Below are positions 26,550-34,679 of a stretch of DNA of 64,000 nucleotides, in pieces. Position 1 is the first letter of the stretch; each line of letters starts with the position of its first letter. Below the pieces are notes generated by a model, which searched no databases, was not told the origin of the DNA, and saw only the letters and a program-made list of their open reading frames with translations. Source of the DNA: an uncultured Acetatifactor sp. GTDB taxonomy: Bacteria > Bacillota > Clostridia > Lachnospirales > Lachnospiraceae. The position numbers and the translations under genes were made by a program. The stretch spans positions 6,312 through 70,311 of the forward strand of contig CAJUAH010000021.1 in assembly GCA_910584375.1 (NCBI GenBank), in the 5' to 3' direction.

Positions 26550-27467
26550 TCAGGCCTGGCACTCCAGCGCCATGTTGATACCTTCCGATACCGTATAGCT
26601 GACCCTTTTCACCACCGCGTCAATGTCCTTACCCGTCATATACATATTGTTCAGCTCCACAAATGCCGTGCGGTGGTTTCCCATATATTTTACCCGGTCA
26701 AATCCCTGCTCCGTCTCCATGATCCGCTCCAACGCGTCGCCGACGATCGTAGCGGCGTCCACCACCGTGGGAACGCCGATGGCGATGACCGGCACTCCCA
26801 GGCTCTCCTGTGTCAGAGCATTGCGGTGATTACCCACCCCCGAACCGGGCTGTATCCCGGTATTGGTGATCTGAATGGTACGATTCAGACGCCGTGTGCT
26901 GCGGGCGGCCAGCGCGTCAATGACAATCAGCAGATCGGGGCAGGTCTCCACCACTACGCCCTTGATGATTTCCGCAGTCTCCATACCGGTCTTGGCCATC
27001 ACACCCGGCTCAATGCTGCTGATCAGATTCATCCTTTTTTTGTTGTAGGCGGCCGACCCATATTCTTTCACTATATGGCGGGTGATAAACAGGTTGTCCA
27101 CGACCTGCGGACCCAGCGCGTCCGCCGTGACTTCCCGATTGCCCAGACCCACCACCAGCACGGAAAGCTCTTCTTCATCCTGCACGATCATCTGCATCAG
27201 TTCTCTGGACAGACATTCCGATATCTCTCTGTGATAGTCCTCGTCCGGCTCCAGCAGGGCGGGAGCCTCTATGGTGACATAAATGCCAATGGGCTTACCC
27301 ATGGCTTTGGCCGCGTTTTTAGTGTCGATCATAACCTTTGTGACCCGTATGTCCTCCTGCTCCTGATAGTATTCCTCCACCCGGACGCCGCGCAGTTCAC
27401 TCTCAGCCTCCGAGATGCTCTCCCTGGCCTCCAGAGCCAGATCCGTCCTTACCTGAAACCCGCTCAT
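26550..27467 (-). CDS. gpr: Germination protease GPR
   Basis: A 305-residue aspartic-type protease that degrades small acid-soluble spore proteins during germination. It is made as a zymogen; the processing region is MSGFQVRTDLALEA at the N-terminus. Family blocks include VLVVGLGNREVTADALGPQV, ISSIEPGVMAKTGMET and PDLLIVIDALAARSTRRLNR. ATG at 27467 follows AGGAG by seven bases; a GTG at 27485 lies inside the ribosome site and is rejected. It precedes spoIIP in the same direction and diverges from rpsT. Confidence 0.95.
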   Translation of the reverse strand: MSGFQVRTDLALEARESISEAESELRGVRVEEYYQEQEDIRVTKVMIDTKNAAKAMGKPIGIYVTIEAPALLEPDEDYHREISECLSRELMQMIVQDEEELSVLVVGLGNREVTADALGPQVVDNLFITRHIVKEYGSAAYNKKRMNLISSIEPGVMAKTGMETAEIIKGVVVETCPDLLIVIDALAARSTRRLNRTIQITNTGIQPGSGVGNHRNALTQESLGVPVIAIGVPTVVDAATIVGDALERIMETEQGFDRVKYMGNHRTAFVELNNMYMTGKDIDAVVKRVSYTVSEGINMALECQA

Positions 27468-27527
27468 ATGAATTCTCCTTTTCACAAATTTCTATATCAG
27501 TTTTTGCGTTTTTTTCTGTTTTATGTA

Positions 27528-27556
27528 TTGACAAATATCCATTCTTTTACTAAAAT
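27528..27556 (+). promoter_or_regulatory. Sigma-A type promoter of rpsT
   Basis: Consensus TTGACA (27528-27533) and TAAAAT (27551-27556) with a 17-bp spacer, giving a leader of about 80 nt before the TTG start. Confidence 0.75.
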
Positions 27557-27645
27557 ACAAGAGTATGTTTACCTTAGTCCTCCGTGTCTGGCTAAGATAA
27601 ACGGAGCGATAACAACACAAATGTACTGTAATTGGAGGTGTAATC

Positions 27646-27909
27646 TTGGCAAACATTAAATCCGCTAAAAAGAGAATTCTGGTAAACCGCACCAAGGCTG
27701 AAAGGAATAAATCCATTAAGTCCGGCACAAAGACCGCGATCAAGAAGGTTTTGACCGCCGTCGAGTCCGGTGATAAGGCTGCCGCCGAGTCCGAGCTGAA
27801 GGCTGCTACCAAGACCATTGAGATGGCTGCGTCCAAGGGCGTTTATCACAAGAATAATGCCGCCAGAAAGGTGTCCCGCTTAAGCAAAGCCGTAAACCAG
27901 ATGGCATAA
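27646..27909 (+). CDS. rpsT: 30S ribosomal protein S20
   Basis: An 87-residue, lysine-rich primary 16S rRNA-binding protein of the small subunit body. The sequence MANIKSAKKRILVNRTKAER and the all-helix composition are typical. The start codon is TTG at 27646, seven bases after GGAGG; a weak start codon is a known feature of rpsT and can serve autogenous control. Monocistronic, with its own consensus promoter and a strong terminator. Confidence 0.97.
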   Translation: MANIKSAKKRILVNRTKAERNKSIKSGTKTAIKKVLTAVESGDKAAAESELKAATKTIEMAASKGVYHKNNAARKVSRLSKAVNQMA

Positions 27910-27921
27910 ATCATTTTTTAT

Positions 27922-27964
27922 AAAAAAAGAAACATCCATACCGTCATGTGGATGTTTCTTTTTT
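27922..27964. terminator. Bidirectional terminator after rpsT
   Basis: AGAAACATCCA (27928-27938) pairs with TGGATGTTTCT (27949-27959); a T-rich run follows on the plus strand and an A-rich run precedes, so it can also end the leftward transcript of other genes. Confidence 0.85.
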
Positions 27965-28010
27965 GTTTCTATTTGTTTGTTTTTCTCTGTCTGTTTTTCT
28001 CTGTTTATTT

Positions 28011-28931
28011 CTACCTGCGATGACTGCCGCCGCCGTGGCTGTGGCCGCCGCTGCTGACATGAGCGCCGCCCCGTCCGCTGCTCCGTCCTCCGCCGCCTGA
28101 GGAAGAGCTGGTCTGAATTCGTCTCTGGGTCACATGCTTACGCACAAAATCATCCCGCTGCTGGTTCATCACCGGTTTACCCCCCACGATATAAGTGGTG
28201 GCCGTGGTAGTCTTCTTACCCTGCTTGCTGCGCAAATGGGTGCCCACAAAGATTCCGGCCGCAATGATCGGAACGATGACAGCCACCATCACATACGCCG
28301 CGCCAGCGTCTCCGCTGATGCCGCTGTTGCCGCCCATCTTACCGGCGATATTGTTGACACAGGCGCTGTAGGCCCTCAGCGGATCGCTCTCAACATATCT
28401 GTCCACACAGGTCAATGCCTCGTCAATATCGCGGGTTCCAAACCTGTCAAATACCCTGCCGCTAGTGGACAGATGCGTCCCTTTTTGCCCCTCATACCAG
28501 TTATCCAGTATCAGCGCGCCGTCACCGTGGGGAGCATTGTACCCATAGGCGTTATTGTCATAAAAATCGTCGGCAATATCCTGCATGTTCAGTTCCCAGC
28601 TCGTGTAGCGGTAATTGTAGGCCTCCTGGGCCGCATCTCCCTCCACCGGCTGGCGCATCGTGACCAGCACCAGATCGCAGCCGATCACGGCCTCCTTTTC
28701 CGCAATCAGCGCCCGCAGCTCATCCTCCTCCTGGTCGGTCAGCACCTCCGCGTAATCAAACACCCGCTCCGTGGGCGACTGGCTGTTGTGCCGTTCATAC
28801 ACGGTACGCATCATATTCTTTCCGATCACCGTCAGAACAGTCACCACAAGCAATACTCCCACAGCGATAAACCAGAAACGGAAGAAATGCAGATATTGTT
28901 TCCGGGCTTCCTTCTTAAAATCATTTTCCAT
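28011..28931 (-). CDS. TPM-domain membrane protein with Gly/His/Ser-rich tail
   Basis: A 306-residue protein with a membrane helix at about 17-39, an outer TPM (YgcG/Psb32-type) domain at about 55-200 (VFDYAEVLTDQEEDELRALI; GALILDNWYEG), a second helix at about 212-232 and a cytoplasmic tail ending in low-complexity Gly, Ser, His and Arg. TPM proteins are linked to membrane quality control or assembly; the reaction is unknown. ATG at 28931 follows GGAGA. It lies 72 bp after the zinc-ribbon gene in the same direction, and the two may work together at the membrane. Confidence 0.8.
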   Translation of the reverse strand: MENDFKKEARKQYLHFFRFWFIAVGVLLVVTVLTVIGKNMMRTVYERHNSQSPTERVFDYAEVLTDQEEDELRALIAEKEAVIGCDLVLVTMRQPVEGDAAQEAYNYRYTSWELNMQDIADDFYDNNAYGYNAPHGDGALILDNWYEGQKGTHLSTSGRVFDRFGTRDIDEALTCVDRYVESDPLRAYSACVNNIAGKMGGNSGISGDAGAAYVMVAVIVPIIAAGIFVGTHLRSKQGKKTTTATTYIVGGKPVMNQQRDDFVRKHVTQRRIQTSSSSGGGGRSSGRGGAHVSSGGHSHGGGSHRR

Positions 28932-29003
28932 CTTCTATTTCTCCTTGCATATGTAGATCATACCATCGTGTCATACCTTTATATTGTGCGCTTTAGCGCA
29001 CAC

Positions 29004-29984
29004 TCACACGATCATGCAGCATACCATGGCTATGATCGCGGTCAGGCAGGCCCACAGTGTCGCTCCGTAAGCCCATACCTTGGCGGCGGATACCGGAGTG
29101 GTTCCGATGATCTTTCCCGTCTGCCCGTTCACATAAAAGGGATACTCCGTATCCTTATACGTATAGCGGTATACCCACACTGGCAGTAAATCGAACTCCG
29201 TGCCCGGATTCGGGGCCGTGATGCTCCGGTTCGCGGGTGTCAGGGAAGAGTATCCGCTGATACTCTGCTGCAGCATGGAGGCGGCGCTGCTCTCCATCTT
29301 GGCGTGGGCCCGGCTCTCGATCAGCTCCGAGGCCATATTATACTTCTCGCCCAGAAAACCGGACATAAACTCGGGCTGAAAAGCAACCAACTCCTTATAA
29401 TCATACGGCTCCAGCAGATCCATGATTCCGTCCGGCATCTTCACCGAGGCATCCGCCGGGATCCCCTCAAATTCAATGCTCATATCTCTCACCACATGAA
29501 AATAGGATGACTCCGTATATTCCACATCGCCAGACACCCAGGTGCGGCGCTTTACGCCCTCCCCCTGAAACTGACAGCGGGTGTGATAGCTGTACATCCA
29601 AAAAGGTATGTATTCACCCGTCACAGTGTTCAGACGCACTTCAGACAGAAAATCGGTAGGCGCAAAGGTACACTTTTTGAATTTCTCCCGTATCAGCGTC
29701 TTCACACTCTCCTTCCCCATCTTAAAGGGAATAATCCTGCCCGGCGCATAGACCCCCTCGATCCGTTCGTCCAGAATGATATAGTGGTCGCAGTAGGGAC
29801 ATTGCATGGCAGATGTGTGTTCCGTATACGTGACTTCCGCGCCGCAGTTGGGGCAGACCTGCATCCGGGCATGCTCATACTGTCTTTCATCGCTCTTCTC
29901 ACTGTCGCAAAAAGGACAGTACATCATTTTTTTCTCAGGACTGTAGACGGAATTGCCGCCGCAGTTCTTACACTTAAATATCAT
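29004..29984 (-). CDS. Zinc-ribbon protein with C-terminal membrane helix
   Basis: A 326-residue protein. Three zinc ribbons occupy the first 65 residues: CKNCGG with CPFCDSE, then CPNCGAE with CPYCDHY. A mixed alpha/beta body follows, and a hydrophobic helix at about 303-324 (ATLWACLTAIIAMVCCMIV) anchors the C-terminus. No catalytic motif is recognised. Proteins of this build in Firmicutes are usually annotated only as TFIIB-type zinc-ribbon proteins. It is upstream of, and probably co-transcribed with, the TPM-domain gene. Confidence 0.75.
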   Translation of the reverse strand: MIFKCKNCGGNSVYSPEKKMMYCPFCDSEKSDERQYEHARMQVCPNCGAEVTYTEHTSAMQCPYCDHYIILDERIEGVYAPGRIIPFKMGKESVKTLIREKFKKCTFAPTDFLSEVRLNTVTGEYIPFWMYSYHTRCQFQGEGVKRRTWVSGDVEYTESSYFHVVRDMSIEFEGIPADASVKMPDGIMDLLEPYDYKELVAFQPEFMSGFLGEKYNMASELIESRAHAKMESSAASMLQQSISGYSSLTPANRSITAPNPGTEFDLLPVWVYRYTYKDTEYPFYVNGQTGKIIGTTPVSAAKVWAYGATLWACLTAIIAMVCCMIV

Positions 29985-30176
29985 GTCTTTTCTCCTTCCC
30001 TCATATATTGTTGTCTATATATTCTATCCATTTTATTAATTGTAGCAAAAAAAACGTATTTTCGCAATGCACAAATCAGGCGCGCTGGTTGACGGCGTAA
30101 GTTGGCATAAAACGACTATTGCCACAGGTAATCTTTTCGCAGATCCTGCCGATATCCATAGCAGTAAAAACAATCA

Positions 30177-30235
30177 AAAGCCACGGAAGGCATGGCCAGT
30201 GTTTTTTCACTGGGATTTATACCTTCCGTGGCTTT
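30177..30235 (+). promoter_or_regulatory. Two-part hairpin in the leader of the 30265 gene
   Basis: Outer stem: AAAGCCACGGAAGG (30177-30190) pairs perfectly with CCTTCCGTGGCTTT (30222-30235). Inner stem: CCAGTG (30196-30201) pairs with CACTGG (30208-30213) over a six-T loop. There is no T run after the outer stem and the ribosome site begins about 17 bases downstream, so it is more like a structured leader or mobile palindrome than a terminator. The rest of the 280-bp gap 29985-30264 shows nothing clear. Confidence 0.6.
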
Positions 30236-30264
30236 ATCAATGCAGACAGCAGGAGGAACAGACA

Positions 30265-30756
30265 ATGAAGATCGGTATGGAAACAACGGCGGCGGCTTTT
30301 GAACGGGGGCGTACCTTAAAAAGTGATAAGGCATGCCCGGAGGACAACCCGTTCCAGAAGCAGTTGATAAACACCATCCGCAGCGCCGCCCCCAAGGTGC
30401 CCTATGGCTATCTGGCCAAAGACGGTGTGATCACTTACAACGACGTACAGTTTATCTGCGACCAAAAGACCAACAGCATATGCCTGGGAGACGTATCAGA
30501 CCCTAAAAAGGTCATCAATATCCCCCTCTCCGGCGGCGGACATCTCAAGGTAAACCGGGAAAATCTCGGACAGCTCTCCAAGGCGATCGGCATGTTCTCT
30601 CCCGAGGATGTGAACCTGATCCTGCGGGCCATCCACTTAGACACCAGGCTGCAGTCCGTCCAGAAAGAGGTGGAAGACCTGGAGGCTGGCGTGGGCGAGC
30701 AGATTGCGGACGGGGACAACGCCCCGGAGACAGAAAAGGTGAATCAGGAAAACTGA
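30265..30756 (+). CDS. Unknown protein, 163 aa
   Basis: Unrecognised soluble protein. The central part (YGYLAKDGVITYNDVQFICD; ICLGDVSDPKKVINIPLSGG) looks like a small beta-rich domain. A helical region follows, and the tail is acidic and disordered. ATG at 30265 follows AGGAGG by seven bases; the open frame further upstream runs through the hairpin and is rejected. It is transcribed alone, against the glycolytic operon, and ends at a shared terminator. Confidence 0.6.
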   Translation: MKIGMETTAAAFERGRTLKSDKACPEDNPFQKQLINTIRSAAPKVPYGYLAKDGVITYNDVQFICDQKTNSICLGDVSDPKKVINIPLSGGGHLKVNRENLGQLSKAIGMFSPEDVNLILRAIHLDTRLQSVQKEVEDLEAGVGEQIADGDNAPETEKVNQEN

Positions 30757-30789
30757 ATATTGAAAAGTCGCTTACTATTTAACTATATC

Positions 30790-30841
30790 AAAAGAGTCGG
30801 ATGCCGGGCATGTCAAATACCACCCGTCATCCGACTCTTTT
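30790..30841. terminator. Bidirectional terminator between the 30265 gene and tpiA
   Basis: AAAAGAGTCGGATG (30790-30803) pairs with CATCCGACTCTTTT (30828-30841). T-rich sequence follows on the plus strand, and the A-rich left arm gives T residues on the minus strand. Confidence 0.85.
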
Positions 30842-30857
30842 ATTTTGTCCTGTGCAA

Positions 30858-31610
30858 TTACTTTTTATAGTTCACGATAGCCCCGAAGTCCGGTTTCAGG
30901 GACGCGCCGCCCACCAGGCCGCCGTCGATGTCGGGCTGGGCAAACAGCTCGGGTGCGCTGGAGGCGGATACGGAACCGCCGTACTGGATGCGGATGGCTG
31001 CTGCTGTGGCCTCGTCATAGATCTCGGCGATGCAGTCGCGAATGGCCTTGCATACTTCCTGCGCCTGCTCGGTGGTAGCCACCTTGCCCGTGCCGATGGC
31101 CCAGATCGGCTCATAGGCGATAACCGCTGTAGCCGCCTGCTGGGCGGTCACATTCAGGAAAGCGATCTTGATCTGCTGGCGGATCCAGTCGATGGTGATA
31201 CCCTGCTCCCTCTGGGTCAGGGACTCGCCGCAGCAGATGATGGGAGTAATGCCATGCTCATAAGCTTTCAGCACCTTCTTATTCACGGTCTCGTCCGTCT
31301 CGGCAAAGTACTCTCTTCTCTCGGAATGCCCGATGATCACATACTTTACCCCCACGTCCGTCAGCATGCCCGGCGCAATCTCTCCCGTATAAGCGCCCTT
31401 GTCCTCAAAATACATATTCTCCGCGCCGATCTGGATATTGGTGCCTTTTGCGGCCTCCATGGCGGGGATGATGTCGATGGCGGGCACGCAAAACACCACG
31501 TCCACCTCGTCATTGACCACCAGGGGCTTTAAGGTATTAACAAGTTCCACTGCCTGGCTGGGAGTCATGTTCATCTTCCAGTTTCCGGCAATAATTTTCT
31601 TTCTGGCCAT
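30858..31610 (-). CDS. tpiA: Triosephosphate isomerase
   Basis: A 250-residue TIM barrel interconverting dihydroxyacetone phosphate and glyceraldehyde 3-phosphate. GNWKMN contains the catalytic Lys, GHSERR the catalytic His, and VIAYEPIWAIGTGKVATTEQ the catalytic Glu and flexible loop 6. IQYGGSV binds phosphate. Length is normal. It is the last gene of the gap-pgk-mazG-tpiA series. Confidence 0.98.
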   Translation of the reverse strand: MARKKIIAGNWKMNMTPSQAVELVNTLKPLVVNDEVDVVFCVPAIDIIPAMEAAKGTNIQIGAENMYFEDKGAYTGEIAPGMLTDVGVKYVIIGHSERREYFAETDETVNKKVLKAYEHGITPIICCGESLTQREQGITIDWIRQQIKIAFLNVTAQQAATAVIAYEPIWAIGTGKVATTEQAQEVCKAIRDCIAEIYDEATAAAIRIQYGGSVSASSAPELFAQPDIDGGLVGGASLKPDFGAIVNYKK

Positions 31611-31642
31611 ATTTTTTCCCTCGATTTCTTAATTTGAGTTCC

Positions 31643-31732
31643 GCATATCCCCTGCCAACGCACAGTCCTTGTGAACAGGAACTGACCGCCTGGGCGTCCA
31701 TTTCCTGTTCAGTGCGTCGTCCGGGGATATGC
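31643..31732. repeat. Nested inverted repeats between mazG and tpiA
   Basis: Three concentric stems: GCATATCCCC (31643-31652) with GGGGATATGC (31723-31732); ACGCAC (31659-31664, position approximate) with GTGCGT (near 31712-31717); GAACAGGAA (31673-31681) with TTCCTGTTC (31702-31710). The 90-base structure lies in the 140-bp gap upstream of tpiA and lacks a terminal T run. It could be a processed RNA element or a small palindromic insertion. Confidence 0.7.
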
Positions 31733-31750
31733 TGTTTTGAGTTACTCCCC

Positions 31751-32080
31751 CTATTTCCAGCGGGTCATATTTCTCTCTATCTTTTCTGTGTAAGCATGCT
31801 TTAACTCGTCGGCTGCGATCCCATAGCACAGCATCACATCGTTGTAATACATCAGGACGTCTGCCATCTCCTCGACAAGATGCGTCCTGACCTGTATATC
31901 CTCAACGATTGACTGTGAGCCATTCTTCTTGACAACATCGATCACTTCGCCGACCTCACCGATCATCCACAGCAATTTATCCTTGCCATTCTCCGGGCAG
32001 ATGGATTGCCATCGATCTTTGTATGCCTCCTGGAGTTTTCTTTGCATCTCCAGCATCTCATTTACAGTGAAGTCTTCCAT
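31751..32080 (-). CDS. MazG-like nucleotide pyrophosphohydrolase
   Basis: A 109-residue all-alpha NTP pyrophosphohydrolase. The metal-binding pattern is clear: GEVGEVIDVVKK (about 41-52) supplies the first acidic helix and HLVEEMADVLMYYND the second. Small MazG-like proteins hydrolyse damaged or non-canonical nucleotides. The gene starts 12 bp after the pgk stop, inserted in the glycolytic operon between pgk and tpiA, which is unusual and suggests co-expression. Confidence 0.85.
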   Translation of the reverse strand: MEDFTVNEMLEMQRKLQEAYKDRWQSICPENGKDKLLWMIGEVGEVIDVVKKNGSQSIVEDIQVRTHLVEEMADVLMYYNDVMLCYGIAADELKHAYTEKIERNMTRWK

Positions 32081-32092
32081 GCCGTTCCCCGA

Positions 32093-33319
32093 TCAGGCCT
32101 TGTCGTCAGCCGCCGCCACGCCGGGAAGGGTCTTGCCCTCCAGGAATTCCAGGGACGCGCCGCCGCCGGTGGAGATGTGGCTCATCTTGTCGCCAAATCC
32201 CAGCTGGTTCACCGCCGCCGCGGAGTCTCCGCCGCCGATGATCGTGGTGGCGTCGGTCTCAGCCAGAGCCTTGGCTACCGCAATGGTACCGGCTGCCAGT
32301 GTAGGATTCTCAAATACACCCATGGGGCCGTTCCATACCACAGTCTTGGCGCTCTTGACCGCCTCCGCGTACATAGCGGCGGTCTTGGGGCCGATATCGC
32401 AGCCCTCTCTATCCGCGGGCATATCCTCCACACCGTACACCACCGTCTCCACAGGAGCGTCGATGGGGTTGGGGAACTCGGTGATGGTCACGGAGTCCAC
32501 CGGGAGCAGCAGCTTTTTGCCCAGTTTTCCGGCCTTCTCGATCATCTCCTTGCAGTAATCCAGTTTCTCATTGTCCACCAGGGACTTGCCGATCTCATAG
32601 CCCTGGGCCTTCAGGAAGGTATAGGCCATGCCGCCGCCGATGATCAGCGTATCGCACTTCTCCAACAGGTTGGAGATTACGTTCAGCTTGTCGGCAACCT
32701 TGGCGCCGCCCAGAATCGCCACGAAAGGACGAACCGGATTCTCCACGGCATTGCCCAGGAAATTGATCTCCTTCTGCATCAGATAGCCCACCACATTGGA
32801 GCCGCCCTTGGCGGTAATACATTTGGTCACACCCTCAACGGAGGCATGTGCCCTGTGGGAGGAACCGAACGCGTCGCATACATAATCGTCGGCCAGATCC
32901 GCCAGCTCCTGGGAGAACTTCTCCCCGTTCTTGGTCTCCTCTGTGCCGCGGAAACGGGTATTCTGCAGCAGCACCACATCTCCCTCTTTCATGGCCGCTA
33001 CCGCCGCGGTGGCCGCCTCGCCAGTCACGTTGTAGTCCGCTACGAACACAACCTCCTTGCCCAGTTTCTCGGACAGCCTCTTGGCCACAGGCGCCAGGGA
33101 TTCCTTCTCGTTGGGGCCTTCCTTCACCTTGCCCAGATGGGAGCAAAGAATCACCTTGCCGCCGTCGCTGATCAGTTTGTTGATCGTGGGCAGAGCCGCC
33201 ACGATACGGGTCTCGTCCGTGATCTCACCGCCCTTTAAGGGAACGTTAAAATCACATCTGACCAGAACTCTTCTTCCTTTTACGTTGATATCATCAACGG
33301 ATTTCTTGTTTAAGCCCAT
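32093..33319 (-). CDS. pgk: Phosphoglycerate kinase
   Basis: A 408-residue two-domain kinase making ATP from 1,3-bisphosphoglycerate. RCDFNVPLKGGEITDETRI is the substrate-binding N-terminal signature; FVAILGGAKVADKLNVI and the C-terminal TIIGGGDSAAAV complete the nucleotide site. Located 79 bp after gap, with a palindromic hairpin in the gap. Confidence 0.98.
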   Translation of the reverse strand: MGLNKKSVDDINVKGRRVLVRCDFNVPLKGGEITDETRIVAALPTINKLISDGGKVILCSHLGKVKEGPNEKESLAPVAKRLSEKLGKEVVFVADYNVTGEAATAAVAAMKEGDVVLLQNTRFRGTEETKNGEKFSQELADLADDYVCDAFGSSHRAHASVEGVTKCITAKGGSNVVGYLMQKEINFLGNAVENPVRPFVAILGGAKVADKLNVISNLLEKCDTLIIGGGMAYTFLKAQGYEIGKSLVDNEKLDYCKEMIEKAGKLGKKLLLPVDSVTITEFPNPIDAPVETVVYGVEDMPADREGCDIGPKTAAMYAEAVKSAKTVVWNGPMGVFENPTLAAGTIAVAKALAETDATTIIGGGDSAAAVNQLGFGDKMSHISTGGGASLEFLEGKTLPGVAAADDKA

Positions 33320-33348
33320 ATCTCTAATCTCCTTTTCTGTTAAAAGTT

Positions 33349-33376
33349 AAGGGCCCGGTCCTAGGACCGGACCCTT
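33349..33376. terminator. GC-rich hairpin between gap and pgk
   Basis: AAGGGCCCGGTCC (33349-33361) pairs with GGACCGGACCCTT (33364-33376), one mismatch, two-base loop. On the coding (minus) strand it is followed by AACTTTTAAC, not a strong U tract. It probably stabilises the gap transcript 3' end or causes partial termination, letting gap be made in excess over pgk. Confidence 0.65.
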
Positions 33377-33398
33377 ATTAGGTCTTCATTCAAACCGC

Positions 33399-34412
33399 TT
33401 ATGCCAGCTCGCTGAAATACTTGATGGTACGAACCATCTGAGAGGTGTAGCTGTTCTCGTTGTCATACCAGGAAACAACCTGTACCAGAGAGTTGCCGTC
33501 TTCCATCTTGGAAACCATGGTCTGGGTAGCGTCGAAGATGGAACCGTAGGTGCTGCCGATCACATCGGAAGATACGATCTCGTCCTCATTGTAGCCAAAG
33601 GACTCGGTGGCGGCTGCCTTCATGGCTGCGTTGATGCCTTCCTTGGTAACCTCACCCTTTACAACAGCCACCAGGATCGTGGTGGAACCGGTGGGGGTAG
33701 GTACACGCTGCGCGGAACCGATCAGCTTGCCGTTCAGCTCGGGGATAACCAGGCCGATAGCCTTGGCTGCTCCGGTGGAGTTGGGAACGATATTGCAGGC
33801 GCCTGCGCGGCTCCTTCTCAGATCGCCCTTTCTCTGGGGGCCGTCCAGAATCATCTGGTCGCCGGTGTAAGCGTGAACGGTGGTCATGATACCGCTCTGG
33901 ATAGCAGCGAAATCATTCAGAGCCTTAGCCATGGGAGCCAGGCAGTTGGTGGTGCAGGACGCTGCGGAGATAACGGTATCCTCAGGCTTTAAGGTGTCAT
34001 GGTTTACATTGAATACGATGGTAGGAAGGTCATTGCCTGCGGGAGCAGAGATAACAACCTTGCGGGCGCCGGCGGTGATGTGCGCGGAAGCCTTTTCCTT
34101 GGAGGTATAGAAACCGGTACACTCCAGAACCACGTCTACCTTCAGCTCGCCCCAGGGAAGCTTGGAGGCGTCTGCCTCTTTGTAGATGGTGATGGTCTTG
34201 CCATTCACAGTGATGTTGTCCTCTCCGGCCACTACGCTGTCAGCGTACTTATACTTGCCCTGAGAAGAATCGTACTTCAGCAGATGCGCCAGCATCTTGG
34301 GGCTGGTCAGATCGTTGATAGCCACTACCTCATAGCCCTCTGCGTCGAACATCTGTCTGAAAGCCAGACGACCAATACGGCCAAAACCATTAATTGCTAC
34401 TCTTACTGCCAT
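33399..34412 (-). CDS. gap: Glyceraldehyde-3-phosphate dehydrogenase
   Basis: A 337-residue NAD-dependent enzyme. The Rossmann start VAINGFGRIGRLAFRQ and the catalytic SAASCTTNCLAP cysteine block are intact, and SWYDNENSYTSQMVRT is the family C-terminus. First gene of the glycolytic operon; ATG at 34412 follows AGGAGG. Confidence 0.98.
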   Translation of the reverse strand: MAVRVAINGFGRIGRLAFRQMFDAEGYEVVAINDLTSPKMLAHLLKYDSSQGKYKYADSVVAGEDNITVNGKTITIYKEADASKLPWGELKVDVVLECTGFYTSKEKASAHITAGARKVVISAPAGNDLPTIVFNVNHDTLKPEDTVISAASCTTNCLAPMAKALNDFAAIQSGIMTTVHAYTGDQMILDGPQRKGDLRRSRAGACNIVPNSTGAAKAIGLVIPELNGKLIGSAQRVPTPTGSTTILVAVVKGEVTKEGINAAMKAAATESFGYNEDEIVSSDVIGSTYGSIFDATQTMVSKMEDGNSLVQVVSWYDNENSYTSQMVRTIKYFSELA

Positions 34413-34510
34413 TTTTGTTTCCTCCTAAAATATATTTTGTTTTGACTGGAAATCCCGCAAGCTGCCGTCACCGGACAACCGCGGATCGTCAAAATTTTGT
34501 CAACACAGTT

Positions 34511-34539
34511 ATTTTACCTAATTCCTGTCCAAAATTCAA
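34511..34539 (-). promoter_or_regulatory. Sigma-A type promoter of the gap operon
   Basis: Minus strand TTGAAT (34534-34539) and TAAAAT (34511-34516) with a 17-bp spacer, giving a leader of about 90 nt. A GC-rich inverted region near 34470-34490 lies in that leader. Confidence 0.6.
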
Positions 34540-34622
34540 GATGCAAATCAAAAATATTTGCCAGAACTGGGAATTTTTACAGTTTGTTAATAATTGCGGC
34601 CGATTCCTGCCTCCGGTTTTAT

Positions 34623-34651
34623 TTGACAGGCGCAAAGCAAATTGTTATACT
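34623..34651 (+). promoter_or_regulatory. Sigma-A type promoter of the PHP phosphatase gene
   Basis: Consensus TTGACA (34623-34628) and TATACT (34646-34651) with a 17-bp spacer, 28 bp before the ATG. Confidence 0.75.
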
Positions 34652-34679
34652 ACATAAAAGAAAGAAGGGAGACAAAACC

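Noticed and set aside
31629..31829. 66-codon minus-strand frame across the nested repeats
   Set aside because: It overlaps the mazG 3' end out of frame and consists mostly of the inverted-repeat sequence, with no ribosome site.
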